IMG/VR virus record: IMGVR_UViG_3300035670_000622
Span: 1 to 38,015 of that record
DNA from: a virus
Strand: one strand, 5' to 3'
Length of the DNA stretch: 38,015 nucleotides
Positions 20,351 through 29,701 of this stretch are shown piece by piece. A program made the translations under genes and the position numbers. The notes beneath the pieces were generated by a model. It had not been told where the DNA came from. It ran no database searches and saw nothing but the letters and a program-made list of their open reading frames with translations. Position 1 is the first letter of the stretch, and every line of letters begins with the position of its first letter.

Positions 20351-20383
20351 GACCCCTCAAGTTTCCCTGAGAGGTCTTTTTTT
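20351..20383. terminator. Convergent terminator between early and late modules
   Basis: GACCCCTCA (20351-20359), an 8-nt loop, TGAGAGGTC (20368-20376) and seven T on the plus strand. Read on the minus strand, the same hairpin is followed by TTACTTTT, so it may also end the late transcript after the amidase gene. Confidence 0.8.
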
Positions 20384-21017
20384 ATACATCCGTCAACATG
20401 TATAATCTATTTGCCATTAATTCCATCAGCCTAACCACATATTCGGATTTCAATCCTTTCATAAATACTTCTGGCTGATACTGTGCCTTATACCAAAAAT
20501 CAGGATTATTTAGTCCTATCTCTTTCGCTACAAGGTCAACGCAATTTTTAAATATTTTATCCACTTCGGGAACTACATCTTTCATTCCGTCAATGACGAT
20601 GCGATTATCAAAGTTTCGTCCTGGGCAAGCTGTATCGTTTACGTCCATATGGCTAATTGGTATCAACTTCGGATATTGTTTTCTAAAATATTTTACAAGT
20701 TCAATGCCTGTTTGTACTTGTGCTTCTGTCATTTTCTCAACTTCAAAATTACCGACAAAACACACGCTCAAACTGTTGTTGTTATATCCGTATGCATCTG
20801 CATCGGCACAGTCCAAAGGTCGTCCAATATGTACGCTACCATCTTTGTAAACTACCATATTGTAGCCAATTCCAATCCAACCCCTTTGTTTATGCCATTG
20901 ATGGATGTCTTCAACGGTACACTTGCTAGCTTCTGCATGATGAAAGATTATAAAATCCGTAGAAGTCCGAGGTCTTAACGTACCATTAAACTGTAAATCA
21001 TGTGTGATAAAATCCAT
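20382..21017 (-). CDS. Endolysin: N-acetylmuramoyl-L-alanine amidase (Amidase_2)
   Basis: This 211-residue zinc amidase cleaves the bond between muramic acid and the stem peptide of peptidoglycan at lysis. It shows IIFHHAEAS (zinc His 26/27), YNMVVYKDGSVHIGRP, SVCFVGNFE and PISHMDVNDTACPG (His 123, Cys 131). The C-terminal 60 residues are probably a short wall-binding or linker region. The start is the ATG at 21017, 8 nt after GGAGG. It lies directly after the holin gene. Confidence 0.94.
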   Translation of the reverse strand: MDFITHDLQFNGTLRPRTSTDFIIFHHAEASKCTVEDIHQWHKQRGWIGIGYNMVVYKDGSVHIGRPLDCADADAYGYNNNSLSVCFVGNFEVEKMTEAQVQTGIELVKYFRKQYPKLIPISHMDVNDTACPGRNFDNRIVIDGMKDVVPEVDKIFKNCVDLVAKEIGLNNPDFWYKAQYQPEVFMKGLKSEYVVRLMELMANRLYMLTDV

Positions 21018-21029
21018 TTCTAACACCTC

Positions 21030-21209
21030 CTAGTAATTTTGTTTGTCAGTCGGGTTATTAAATATTCCCAAACAAGATGCACATATAAGCGTTAACTCAA
21101 TAAGCTTGTCTGCTTCTTTCAAGTCAATCTCAAAATATGTTTTTAACACGAATAAAACTAATGATATAACTGACATCCAAGCTGTTTTACTTCTCCATCT
21201 ACTTTGCAT
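21030..21209 (-). CDS. Holin, phiLC3 type
   Basis: This 59-residue holin has one clear membrane segment (WMSVISLVLFVLKTYF, residues 11-26), a second weaker one (LIELTLICASCLGIF), and the family ending GIFNNPTDKQNY. It opens the cytoplasmic membrane for the amidase. The ATG at 21209 follows GAGGTGG. It lies between the XhlA-like and amidase genes. Confidence 0.9.
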   Translation of the reverse strand: MQSRWRSKTAWMSVISLVLFVLKTYFEIDLKEADKLIELTLICASCLGIFNNPTDKQNY

Positions 21210-21218
21210 AATACCACC

Positions 21219-21416
21219 TCACTTGTCAAGTATTTGCCAAATCAAAAAACCAAACAGTCCCAAAAAAGTTGGAATTAATGTGAGTACCAATGCCCAGATT
21301 CCTTTCGTGAGATTGTCTAAACGTTTTATCAGATTTTGTATATCTCGATTTTGTCCAGTCATTTCAGCCTCCAGTTTTGCGATACGAGATTCTTGTAAAC
21401 ATATATGTAATGCCAT
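21219..21416 (-). CDS. XhlA-like lysis protein
   Basis: This 65-residue protein has an N-terminal coiled coil (ESRIAKLEAEMTGQNRDIQN) followed by a single C-terminal membrane segment (IWALVLTLIPTFLGLFGFLI), the XhlA layout. In PBSX, XhlA works with the holin and amidase in lysis, and the order is the same here. Ribosome site GGAGG. Confidence 0.88.
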   Translation of the reverse strand: MALHICLQESRIAKLEAEMTGQNRDIQNLIKRLDNLTKGIWALVLTLIPTFLGLFGFLIWQILDK

Positions 21417-21458
21417 GTTCCACCTCCGAGTATAATTAAAGTATATTTCTATACTCTA

Positions 21459-21467
21459 ATTATACCA
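21459..21467 (-). promoter_or_regulatory. Candidate extended -10 of the lysis cassette
   Basis: On the minus strand TGGTATAAT is an extended -10, but there is no good -35. A small inverted repeat (AGTATA, GAAA, TATACT) follows before the XhlA gene. It could give extra lysis-gene expression. Confidence 0.4.
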
Positions 21468-21483
21468 TAAATTGTTAACATTT

Positions 21484-21738
21484 TTATAGATTTTCTAGTT
21501 CTTCACGTAATAATTTACGTTCATTTATTATTGCTTTTTTCGTTTCGTCTGTTACAAATCCTAAAGTCTCGCAAAATTCTGTCAAATCTTCTATCAAGCG
21601 TATTAATTTATTGTCCGATGATTCAAGTTTTTTCAGTATATCTTTTCGTAATTCTGCCGTTGTCTTAGGAGGCTGATGTAAGTCTCTCCATTCTTGCGTT
21701 ACATCTTCTGCTTTAAGTATTTTTAATCCTTCATTCAT
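21484..21738 (-). CDS. Helical protein after the tail fibre, 84 aa
   Basis: This is a charged, helical protein (TTAELRKDILKKLESSDNKL, then EDLTEFCETLGFV). It starts at the last base of the fibre gene, so it is translationally coupled. Small helical proteins in this place are often fibre chaperones or XkdX-like tail components; I cannot tell which. Confidence 0.65.
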   Translation of the reverse strand: MNEGLKILKAEDVTQEWRDLHQPPKTTAELRKDILKKLESSDNKLIRLIEDLTEFCETLGFVTDETKKAIINERKLLREELENL

Positions 21739-24203
21739 TATTCAAGCACCTCCACGATGATTTTTCCACCAATGTCAAAGTTATCTGCTACTGGGTATAT
21801 AAGCAAACTCGTTATCAAGTCTGTTGTATTATCCCAAGAAACTACATTATCGTGATAAGCTGTCCCGTTGAACCCATACGCAACCTTTTTAGCGATGTCT
21901 TGCGTGTTATGTATAAGCACTTCTCCATAACTTTCGTTGAGCGTTGTAGTTGTTGTCCCTACGTCCAGATAACTTGCCCCACCATTATAATTTGCACCTG
22001 TATCACCATTACATTGTATCGCTAATACCTGTGTGGATACACCAGTATTACTTATACCTGTGTGATATATTCTAATCATACTACATGTAGGAATATCAAC
22101 TTCTACACTCGCCAATTCACTTGCAAAAGTATAATCAACAATCTTTCGCCATAACCCTACCGTCTTATTTTCTAGTTGCTCAACCTTTTCATCAAGTCTT
22201 TCTACTGCTTCTGCTGTCTGATTGATGCTTGCTACTGTACTAACACTTGTCGTATAAGTCAATGACGGCTGTGAGGATAGCCCAACATTTGTATATCCGT
22301 ATTTGTATTTTTCTCCTATGCTTGCGTCTGATACCGTAAAGCCTAATCCACCACTTGCTACTGTGCAATCTGATAATGATACAGGTGTTTCTACTCCTGT
22401 TATAGGGTCAACAAGTGATACATAGTTTAGAGACGATATAGGGTAACTGCTGTCTGCGATGATGATGCTTGCCCCGTAGTAGCCTGTTTCTTCGACAAAC
22501 GGCTCAACATATATTGTTCCTGACGGATAAGATTTTAAGCTGTTAGGATAATACTGTGTTTCTACTGGTGTGGCTAGTTGATAATACATCCTATAAGGTG
22601 TAAATCCAGTATCAATCGTAGTGGTAACATGCGTATAATCGGCTGCTCCTGCATTTTTTACCGTACCACTTGTAATACCTGTCCATACACAATTAGCAAC
22701 GTCAACATCTGCTGTTGTTAGTTTCCAACCGTTCATGTAGGCTTTGATTAATCCACCCCATGTTAAGCCTGTGAATGATGTTCCTGACGTCCACGCTTCT
22801 TCCCAACCTGTGTCTGTGTCGGATATTGTGAGATAAAAATCTGAACCCCCTAATAGCTTTAAAATCATTTGGTCACTTGCTGTGAGCGAATCAGTAGTCC
22901 TTACCGTTATTGATTTATTATTATATTTGAATAATAAAGCTTTATAGTTTACAAACGATAATGACAACAGAACTTTGACACTTTTATATCCACTTGCATC
23001 TGCATCGTAAGCCCAAGTATAAGCATTTCCACTCAGCGTCACAACATCACTAACATTCTTAGTATGCAATCCTGTCAACGCATCAAACTTATCATATATC
23101 GTATCTGACACGCTTCTTAATGTTACAGGGGATAAGGCTGTCGTTTCTGTGTAGGGTTCGTATGTTGTTGCTGTTGAGCCTTTTTCTAGTTGGTATGTAT
23201 CTAAACTTGCTTGTGTGGTATTGACGGTTAAGTAAACACAGTTCGCAGGAGTTGTAAAATTAGTTGATAAAATTCTTGATATAAAATTTTTGTTTATATC
23301 GAAAAATTGTACATATTCTGCTAACCCATCTACATATACAGTATTAGGTTCGACTTTAATATAATCCGAGCAAGCATATCCAGTTGTAACGGCTAACGCA
23401 CCCGATGAATTGCGTGAATACCCCCACAATACAGTTCTCTTATCAAACAAATTCTTACCAACACTCAATACTCTGCATTTATCTGAACCTTTGATGTCTC
23501 GATGATAAGGGTATTTTGTTAATAGTGCTGATGCACCAAGAGCATATTCAGCGGAGGTTATATCCACAAGCATAAGAGTATCAAAGAAGACGTATTGTCC
23601 CGCTGTACCCGTTACAGTTATTCGTAATACTGCGCTACTTGCTGCATCAAAATCAGTAGGGGCAATAACTACACCAACTCTATTATATGTTGTAGCTGTT
23701 ACAACCGATGTCGATAAATCTTGGTCGTCCGTCTCCAAACCCAACTTTATATTTGTTGCATTACCATTCTTAATGCGTCCACATAATAGATAGTATCGTC
23801 CTGCCGTAAGCATCGGCAATATATCATAATCATAAGTATCTGTTGTTCCCCCTAGTGTAGCTTTAAGGCAGTTAGTACCCTCAAATTCGTTGCTGCTATC
23901 TGTCGCAATAGTACCACTGCTAGCCGTCCATCCTGTATTAGATTCACACCCTGCTACGGCATCAGGGAGTATATTGGCAACCGTCCTACCTTGTAGAAAA
24001 CAACTCTTAAACGGTGCTTCTAATATTGTTGATGCTAGGGATGTTATTTCTTGGGTTACTGTTGCTTCTGTGTTGTAGCTTGGTGTTAGAGCATCTTCTG
24101 TCAAGTCATATAATCTTTGTTCAACTTTATTCAAATTTGTTGCATTTATGGCAGGAGTACCACCGTTGACCCATGCCGTTTTCGTGTAACTTGTTAAAGC
24201 CAA
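21738..24203 (-). CDS. Receptor-binding tail fibre/tip protein
   Basis: This 821-residue protein's N-terminus (TAWVNGGTPAINATNLNKVE) is typical of tail appendage proteins attached to the baseplate. Residues 80-215 resemble a carbohydrate-binding jelly roll (GTNCLKATLGGTTDTY, then AGQYVFFDTLMLVDI). Another beta-rich module follows, with the recurring fibre phrase QLEKGSTATTYEPYTETTA (near residue 335). A short coiled coil (AEAVERLDEKVEQLENKTVG) leads to a beta-rich C-terminal head of about 150 residues, the likely receptor-binding end. It is the last large tail gene before lysis, the usual place for host-range genes. Confidence 0.82.
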   Translation of the reverse strand: MALTSYTKTAWVNGGTPAINATNLNKVEQRLYDLTEDALTPSYNTEATVTQEITSLASTILEAPFKSCFLQGRTVANILPDAVAGCESNTGWTASSGTIATDSSNEFEGTNCLKATLGGTTDTYDYDILPMLTAGRYYLLCGRIKNGNATNIKLGLETDDQDLSTSVVTATTYNRVGVVIAPTDFDAASSAVLRITVTGTAGQYVFFDTLMLVDITSAEYALGASALLTKYPYHRDIKGSDKCRVLSVGKNLFDKRTVLWGYSRNSSGALAVTTGYACSDYIKVEPNTVYVDGLAEYVQFFDINKNFISRILSTNFTTPANCVYLTVNTTQASLDTYQLEKGSTATTYEPYTETTALSPVTLRSVSDTIYDKFDALTGLHTKNVSDVVTLSGNAYTWAYDADASGYKSVKVLLSLSFVNYKALLFKYNNKSITVRTTDSLTASDQMILKLLGGSDFYLTISDTDTGWEEAWTSGTSFTGLTWGGLIKAYMNGWKLTTADVDVANCVWTGITSGTVKNAGAADYTHVTTTIDTGFTPYRMYYQLATPVETQYYPNSLKSYPSGTIYVEPFVEETGYYGASIIIADSSYPISSLNYVSLVDPITGVETPVSLSDCTVASGGLGFTVSDASIGEKYKYGYTNVGLSSQPSLTYTTSVSTVASINQTAEAVERLDEKVEQLENKTVGLWRKIVDYTFASELASVEVDIPTCSMIRIYHTGISNTGVSTQVLAIQCNGDTGANYNGGASYLDVGTTTTTLNESYGEVLIHNTQDIAKKVAYGFNGTAYHDNVVSWDNTTDLITSLLIYPVADNFDIGGKIIVEVLE

Positions 24204-24214
24204 TTCAATCCCTC

Positions 24215-24664
24215 CTATCCTCGTGTTATTTTGTCAGTTCGTCTAAACGTATATTCTTCGCTTGATGTTTTGATTTTCGACCAAAGTATTCGGCTTATCA
24301 ACGTTCCTGTATCTGCCGATGCCGTTGCTGTACTACCTCCAAATATGCCGATTTCTTCGATATTCCCGACTGCTTCACTGTCAAGCACTATAAATTCTGT
24401 AAGAATTTCGCCTGTGTCGACATCCGTTTGTACGCTGATAGGAGTCCTAAATATTTCTGTATCAAGTGTTGTATCCGTATCAGTTACGGCTGTATTTCCT
24501 GTCCCTAATGCCAAATAAAATATCTCAATGTCGGGGGAATCGCCTTTAAAACATCCGACTAACTGTTCTAACACCGTATCCATTATTCGATTTTTTACCG
24601 TTTCCGAATATACTCCATTTATGTATATATCATAACCGCCGTAGCTTTTACATTTATCAATCAT
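24215..24664 (-). CDS. Tail tip/baseplate protein, 149 aa
   Basis: The start MIDKCKSYGGYDIYINGVYS is at 24664, 6 nt after AGGAGG. It has segments common in baseplate wedge or upper-collar-like proteins: FYLALGTGNTAVTDTDT, EIFRTPISVQTD and EEIGIFGG, ending LISRILWSKIKTSSEEYTF. It probably links the hub and the fibre. It overlaps the hub gene by 8 nt. Confidence 0.7.
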   Translation of the reverse strand: MIDKCKSYGGYDIYINGVYSETVKNRIMDTVLEQLVGCFKGDSPDIEIFYLALGTGNTAVTDTDTTLDTEIFRTPISVQTDVDTGEILTEFIVLDSEAVGNIEEIGIFGGSTATASADTGTLISRILWSKIKTSSEEYTFRRTDKITRG

Positions 24665-26120
24665 TGACAACCTCCTGACTCGCTATTTCTATATTTGGAT
24701 ATAGAGTATCGCTAGGATATAGCGTATCGCTAGGATATAAAGCGTTCATAATATCAATATTAATTTCTCCTTCTGTATCTTCTGTTTCTGATGTATTATT
24801 AAGCAGTATCAAGACTTCGTTTTCCTGTATGCTATAATCTCTGTTTGTCCGTAGCAATTCTTTGAAAAATTCTTCCCATCCACCTATACTGGCTCCATCA
24901 AGGCAAGTAACCGAGTATTCAACTGATTCTCTGTCCAAAGGTCTTATATTGACGGATTCAATCAAAAAAGTATCTGAGATACCATATAGAGTTTTGTTTA
25001 TTGTCAATAACTGCCCTGCTTGAAGCCCTGATACTTCTGTGTTAAATGTTACTTTATCCTTTATTTCTCCGTATTTTTCAAGCAATCCATTCCCAAATTC
25101 TAATGCTTGTGCCGATTCTGTTATAGATTTTTCAACCATCAAATTTTCATATATCCCTGAATTTCCTTCTGCCGTTGCCCTATCTGCTATTTCAACAAGA
25201 TTTTCGACTTTTGTGAATAAATTTCTAAGTCCAATATAAGTTACTCTTATTGCATCAACTGTTCCGAGAACCGTTTCGGAATCGTCTTGACTTATAATGT
25301 TTGAGCCATATGACCAATACCACTTTGCACTAGGTGTTAATCCGTTAATTCCTACGTCTGCTGAGTCAATAGCCGTCCAACCGCCACCATTTAAATTTAC
25401 CTCGATTGTTGGCTGTTCTGCAACAGGGAACCTCAATATAAATTTTCTTGATTCTCCATCAGGTTTCGGCGTAGGAGTCTCATTACTTTGTGTTGCTATT
25501 TTCCCTCGACCACCTCTTACATATTGTGTATTTCTGTAATCATCCATCAAGGAAGATTGTTTGAATCTGCTATGTTGAACAGTATCCGTCAAATCCCAAG
25601 GGGAAGCATTTGTTGACCTCTCAAAAAAATGTAGCTGTTTATCCTTGTCAATATTCCAAACGTATCCTGTTACATTTTTGATATAATCCAATGCCTGTGA
25701 TACTTTGATGTAATTAAATACTGCCTTGTTTATCGTTACACCGTCTTGTATAGTGCCTTGAGTCACGTTCTCAATTGCTAAATATTTTGTGATTAAATCC
25801 TTTACAATATCTCCTGCAAGTTCACTTTCGTAAACCTCTGCAACAATTCGTTTGTCTGCAATTGCTGAATTATCCGAGACGGCTAAACGATATTCAAGAT
25901 ATCCTTTTGATACTTCCTCAGTTTCGACATTAACGATGATTCCCTCGAATATTTCCGTTACTCCGTCTAATACTTGAAATGTTGCACCGTTACTTATTGT
26001 AGCCGTTAACTTGTCGATTACCGTTATTTGTAGCGTTGACCTTGCGTTTATCTTATCCGTTATGCTCCAGTTAGGAGCAACATAAACTTCATCAGAATTT
26101 ATATAAAAACTTCTAGCCAT
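24657..26120 (-). CDS. Tail hub / baseplate protein
   Basis: This 487-residue protein follows the tape-measure gene. The N-terminal half (ITDKINARSTLQITVID, then VSDNSAIADKRIVAEVYESE) and YIKNVTGYVWNIDKDKQLHF resemble gp27/XkdQ-type hub proteins that close the tail tube. The C-terminus has a short perfect repeat (LYPSDTLYPSDTLYPN, residues 462-477 approximately). It starts 1 nt after the tape measure ends. Confidence 0.75.
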   Translation of the reverse strand: MARSFYINSDEVYVAPNWSITDKINARSTLQITVIDKLTATISNGATFQVLDGVTEIFEGIIVNVETEEVSKGYLEYRLAVSDNSAIADKRIVAEVYESELAGDIVKDLITKYLAIENVTQGTIQDGVTINKAVFNYIKVSQALDYIKNVTGYVWNIDKDKQLHFFERSTNASPWDLTDTVQHSRFKQSSLMDDYRNTQYVRGGRGKIATQSNETPTPKPDGESRKFILRFPVAEQPTIEVNLNGGGWTAIDSADVGINGLTPSAKWYWSYGSNIISQDDSETVLGTVDAIRVTYIGLRNLFTKVENLVEIADRATAEGNSGIYENLMVEKSITESAQALEFGNGLLEKYGEIKDKVTFNTEVSGLQAGQLLTINKTLYGISDTFLIESVNIRPLDRESVEYSVTCLDGASIGGWEEFFKELLRTNRDYSIQENEVLILLNNTSETEDTEGEINIDIMNALYPSDTLYPSDTLYPNIEIASQEVVND

Positions 26121-28151
26121 TTATGTAACCCCCAATATTTTTAATCTGCCTACTAGCAAATCTCCTAGCTTGTCTGCGTCTCTGTCATTCATTATTGTAT
26201 TTCCTGTTAGCGTTATATTAATTGTTGTTCCTGCTGTGCTTAATTTATTGTTTGGAATGATTGTCCCTGCTGTGTTTGATGTGAATAGTTCAGGACCTCT
26301 TTCACCAACTAGATATGTTTGATTTGCCTTGACGGAACCACCATTAGCCCTTGCTCCACCAAACCAAGAAACAGCATTTGATACACCTGAACTAATACTA
26401 CTTCCAATATTTGAAGCTGCATTTTTCAAAGCTTGTATTTTTTCTAATACCCATTCAATTTTACTTGTGAGCCAATCAATTTGAGTCTGAAAGATGTTTT
26501 TAATTCCGTCAAATATGCTTGCAAATATAGTTTTTATACCATTCCAAGCCTTTTCCCAGTCGTTTGTAAATACCCCTGCTATAAATTCAATGAGTCCACT
26601 TAAAACGCCTAGTAAAACATCGACGGCACCTTTAATAATATCAAATGCAACCATTACAACACCTTGAATATAAGGGAATACTATATCAAATTCTGCTTTT
26701 AATTCCGTCAAAATAGCCTTTATAATTATCCACAGATTTTCCACAATGTTTGCTATTTTCGGGAACCAATCCTGAAACGCTTGCACAAGTCGGGGAACGA
26801 TTTCATCCATGATAAATTCAAAATATGTTTGTAACGGTGGTAATATAGTCGTAGTAATAAAGTTTACAACATCATTTATTATGTTTTTTATTGTGTCAAA
26901 GTTGAACATAGTATTTTCGCTTAACTGCTCAAAGATTGGCATTATATTGTCTTTAACAAAATTATAAACAGTATTAAAAACATATTCAACTTCATTCATT
27001 GCAGTCCCTATAACTTCTTTTATCATAGGCATATTATCAGAAATCCAGTTTGCGAATTTATTCATAATCGGCAATATTTTTTCACCTAGGGGGATAAATA
27101 CGCTTGTCTCAAACTGTCTGCCTATGCCTGTTATAGCTTCGCTAAAAGTATCATATTTAATCTCATTAAGTTGTTTTAAAGAGTCGCTATTAGCATCAAT
27201 ACCACCTTTTAAATTTGTTAATGATGCAATACCTTTTACTCCAACATCTTCAAACATTGTGCCGAATAAAGCTACTCCAACTTGATTTTGTAACATAGGG
27301 TCTTTCATTTCATTAATTTTTGTTGTTACTGTTTCAAATGCTTGCTTTCCTGTTTCGCCACCTTTTGCAAATGCTTCGCCAATTTGCTGAGCATTTAATC
27401 CAAGGGCTTGAAATGCACCATTTGTTGTATCTGAGTTATCTTTAACCCTTATTCCAAACTCTTTGACAGCATCGCCAAGCTTATCTATATCAAATACCCC
27501 AGAATTAGCACCATTTACAAGGCTATTAAACATATCAGTGGCGTTTAACCCTAGCTGTGCAAAATGTACCGAATATTCATTAACCGTATCTGCTAGGTTT
27601 TCGTTTGCATTTAAACCATTCTGCGCACCTTGCGTAAGCAAGTTATAAGCTGTAGTAGAGTCAATACCAAAATTTTTCATAAGCTGATTTACTGAACGTA
27701 TTGATTCAGTTACTTCAATACCAAAAGTATCTCTCATGGCTATTGCATTTTTTGTTGTGTCAGATAACTCTTGACCTGATAATTTTGTTTGTTGTCTAAT
27801 TGTTGCCATTGCTTGACCAATATCCTCGAATGACTCTCCAAAATTGTTGTTATATATATCAAGCATAGCATTTTTCATACTATCCATTTCATTTGTTGTT
27901 GTCCCTGTGCTTGCTTGTAAACCGTTCAAAGCTTTTTGTAAATCTTCTGTTGCAGTAAAAGCCTTTACTCCGATTGCAACTGCTGCTGCTCCTGCTGCTA
28001 CACCAACTGCCAAACCCCATTTACCAACCGTTCCTGCCATCTTGCTAAACGTTCCATCAGTATCCTTTGCTTTTTTGTCTGTTTCATCTATACTTTTATT
28101 TGCATCTTCATTTTTAACAAATATACTGCCAAACAATTTAAAAAGTTCCAT
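26121..28151 (-). CDS. Tail tape measure protein (TP901 type)
   Basis: This 676-residue tape measure sets tail length. Its features are an N-terminal helical segment with GLAVGVAAGAAAVAIGVKAF (near 48-70), the TP901 core (QTKLSGQELSDTTKNAIAM, then LGLNATDMFNSLVNGANSG and LGLNAQQIGEAFAKGGETGK), central hydrophobic helices, and the common tail-measure ending VGERGPELF. Its moderate length suggests a siphovirus tail of roughly 100 nm if about 0.15 nm per residue applies. It follows the frameshifted chaperones. Confidence 0.95.
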   Translation of the reverse strand: MELFKLFGSIFVKNEDANKSIDETDKKAKDTDGTFSKMAGTVGKWGLAVGVAAGAAAVAIGVKAFTATEDLQKALNGLQASTGTTTNEMDSMKNAMLDIYNNNFGESFEDIGQAMATIRQQTKLSGQELSDTTKNAIAMRDTFGIEVTESIRSVNQLMKNFGIDSTTAYNLLTQGAQNGLNANENLADTVNEYSVHFAQLGLNATDMFNSLVNGANSGVFDIDKLGDAVKEFGIRVKDNSDTTNGAFQALGLNAQQIGEAFAKGGETGKQAFETVTTKINEMKDPMLQNQVGVALFGTMFEDVGVKGIASLTNLKGGIDANSDSLKQLNEIKYDTFSEAITGIGRQFETSVFIPLGEKILPIMNKFANWISDNMPMIKEVIGTAMNEVEYVFNTVYNFVKDNIMPIFEQLSENTMFNFDTIKNIINDVVNFITTTILPPLQTYFEFIMDEIVPRLVQAFQDWFPKIANIVENLWIIIKAILTELKAEFDIVFPYIQGVVMVAFDIIKGAVDVLLGVLSGLIEFIAGVFTNDWEKAWNGIKTIFASIFDGIKNIFQTQIDWLTSKIEWVLEKIQALKNAASNIGSSISSGVSNAVSWFGGARANGGSVKANQTYLVGERGPELFTSNTAGTIIPNNKLSTAGTTINITLTGNTIMNDRDADKLGDLLVGRLKILGVT

Positions 28152-28160
28152 GCCATCACC

Positions 28161-28514
28161 TCAATTCTTAACGATTCCTTTCTTAACGATTCCTTTATGT
28201 TTGCCTTGATGGACTAATCTTTTATTTTCTGCTTCTGCTATTAATTCTTCTGATGTTTTAGCTTTTTTAGTTATATTTTTTTCAATTGCTTTATTTCTAA
28301 ATTTATCAAATGATATAAAATTTTCTTTATTCATACTAGGATATATACTAATCCACATTTCCCATTCTCTTTGCTCAACTTCTTTTTCTGTAGCCTTATT
28401 TATTATTTCTATTCCGTCAATCCAATACATGTTCATTATGTACTCAATATTGCTATATCTTTTTAAAAGCAAGTCAATAATTTCATATTCATCTTTTATC
28501 GACTTGCTGACTTG
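28161..28514 (-). CDS. Tail assembly chaperone, frameshift extension (GT-like)
   Basis: This is the second half of the tail chaperone, expressed by a -1 shift at the TTTTTTC heptamer (28520-28514). Residues after the shift run QVSKSIKDEYEIIDLLLKRY, then through TEKEVEQREWEMWISIYPSM to a basic end. An internal ATG at 28472 has no strong ribosome site, and the frame is open upstream to the slip site. The fusion with the preceding frame is about 210 residues, as in lambda gpGT. It binds the tape measure during tail assembly. Confidence 0.8.
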   Translation of the reverse strand, partial: QVSKSIKDEYEIIDLLLKRYSNIEYIMNMYWIDGIEIINKATEKEVEQREWEMWISIYPSMNKENFISFDKFRNKAIEKNITKKAKTSEELIAEAENKRLVHQGKHKGIVKKGIVKN

Positions 28515-28792
28515 AAAAAATTTGTTATGCCAGATAATTGTTTTAATTCGCTTATCATTTCTATTGTCTTTTCAATGTCTTGATTTTTAAATTCCTCTGC
28601 CGTAATTCCTGCCAAGCTTCCCATCCATTCGCTAATTTCTGATTCTGCAAGATGTATATTTTCAAACATTGACAAAATTAATTCTGCTCCTAATTGCGAC
28701 TGCGTTTTATTCTCCGTCTCAATTTTTACGCCCATTTTCTTTATAATTTTCGATACCTTAAAAATATCAGATATATTTAATTTTCTTAACAT
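28496..28792 (-). CDS. Tail assembly chaperone (G-like)
   Basis: This 98-residue helical protein (LNISDIFKVSKIIKKMGVKI, then ITAEEFKNQDIEKTIEMISE) lies between the major tail protein and the tape measure, the usual chaperone place. It ends TNFFKSASR. The two Phe codons overlap the slippery heptamer that yields the longer fusion form. Confidence 0.82.
   Translation of the reverse strand: MLRKLNISDIFKVSKIIKKMGVKIETENKTQSQLGAELILSMFENIHLAESEISEWMGSLAGITAEEFKNQDIEKTIEMISELKQLSGITNFFKSASR
28514..28520 (-). other. Programmed -1 frameshift site T TTT TTC
   Basis: On the minus strand the zero frame reads AAT TTT TTC, matching X XXY YYZ exactly. A -1 slip leads into the open downstream frame at CAA GTC AGC with no stop until 28161. 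The zero-frame stop is five codons later. The place and geometry are those of siphovirus tail chaperone genes. Confidence 0.85.
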
Positions 28793-28862
28793 TTTTTTGA
28801 CCTCCTACAATCGTTTTTAAACCACTTAAAAATAAAAAGAGGGGAATTTATCCCCTCAATCA

Positions 28863-29684
28863 TTAATCTGCTCTTGTAATGTAAATCTTGTATTCAATAT
28901 CTGTCTTTTCGTCTTCGTGTACTCTAACAGTAATTTCATTAACTCCAACATCAAGCGATATTGCACCTGACGCTGCATCACTAGCTACTGTTGTACCGTT
29001 AACTTTTATCCACGTTGCCGATGCTCCTGTGGGGGTTACTGTAACTGATGTTGTAGCATTAATAACTTGAGCCCCATACTCGTATGTACCTCCCGCAAAT
29101 GTAGGCTCAAATGTTGCAGTCGTAACAACTAAGTTAGTTAAATTAGTTGCAGCCGTTTCTGCTTCGACGATGGTGTATAGTGGGTCGGTATAATCAGTAG
29201 GGTCTCTGTGTCCTGCGAATACAACTTCAAGGACTGCTTCATCTTTGTCTGTCGTTTGTATGCTTAATCCATTGTCAGACATAGCATTAAAAAGAGTTAT
29301 AATTTTTGATTTTGAACCCATATCCTCGCCAACATATGTAATATTTTTAAGGTATTCTGTCGCTGAAATAGTTCCGTCTTGCGTGGATGTAATAGTTGAA
29401 CTTACTAGGCTAGAACTTCTTAAAGCCATATTCAAGTTAGTTAAAGACATATCCATTAATCTAACTGTCATCATTGCATCTTCTCTGATAACTCTTCTAA
29501 GCCCTTTTTCTTTGCCTAAACTTCCGTCACGTTCAATAATTCTTACGTCTTGTTCAACTACAAAAGTATTACCACCCCTTGTAGGTGCTAGAATCCTTTC
29601 TGTTGCTTCGCCATAGTCAACATAAATTACTCCTGCATCGAGTATAATATTTTCAATTTGTTGTGTAGTTAGTGTTTGTGCCAT
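28863..29684 (-). CDS. Major tail protein with C-terminal Ig-like domain
   Basis: This 273-residue tail-tube protein starts MAQTLTTQQIENIILDAGVI at 29684, after AAGGAG. The body (RDGSLGKEKGLRRVIREDAM and onward) is tube-like. Residues from about 180 form a cadherin-like/Ig-type beta sandwich (TNLVVTTATFEPTFAGGTYE, then LDVGVNEITVRV), a frequent decoration on the outside of tail tubes that may bind carbohydrates weakly. Its place before the chaperones supports the call. Confidence 0.88.
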   Translation of the reverse strand: MAQTLTTQQIENIILDAGVIYVDYGEATERILAPTRGGNTFVVEQDVRIIERDGSLGKEKGLRRVIREDAMMTVRLMDMSLTNLNMALRSSSLVSSTITSTQDGTISATEYLKNITYVGEDMGSKSKIITLFNAMSDNGLSIQTTDKDEAVLEVVFAGHRDPTDYTDPLYTIVEAETAATNLTNLVVTTATFEPTFAGGTYEYGAQVINATTSVTVTPTGASATWIKVNGTTVASDAASGAISLDVGVNEITVRVHEDEKTDIEYKIYITRAD

Positions 29685-29701
29685 TTTATACACGCTCCTT
29701 T

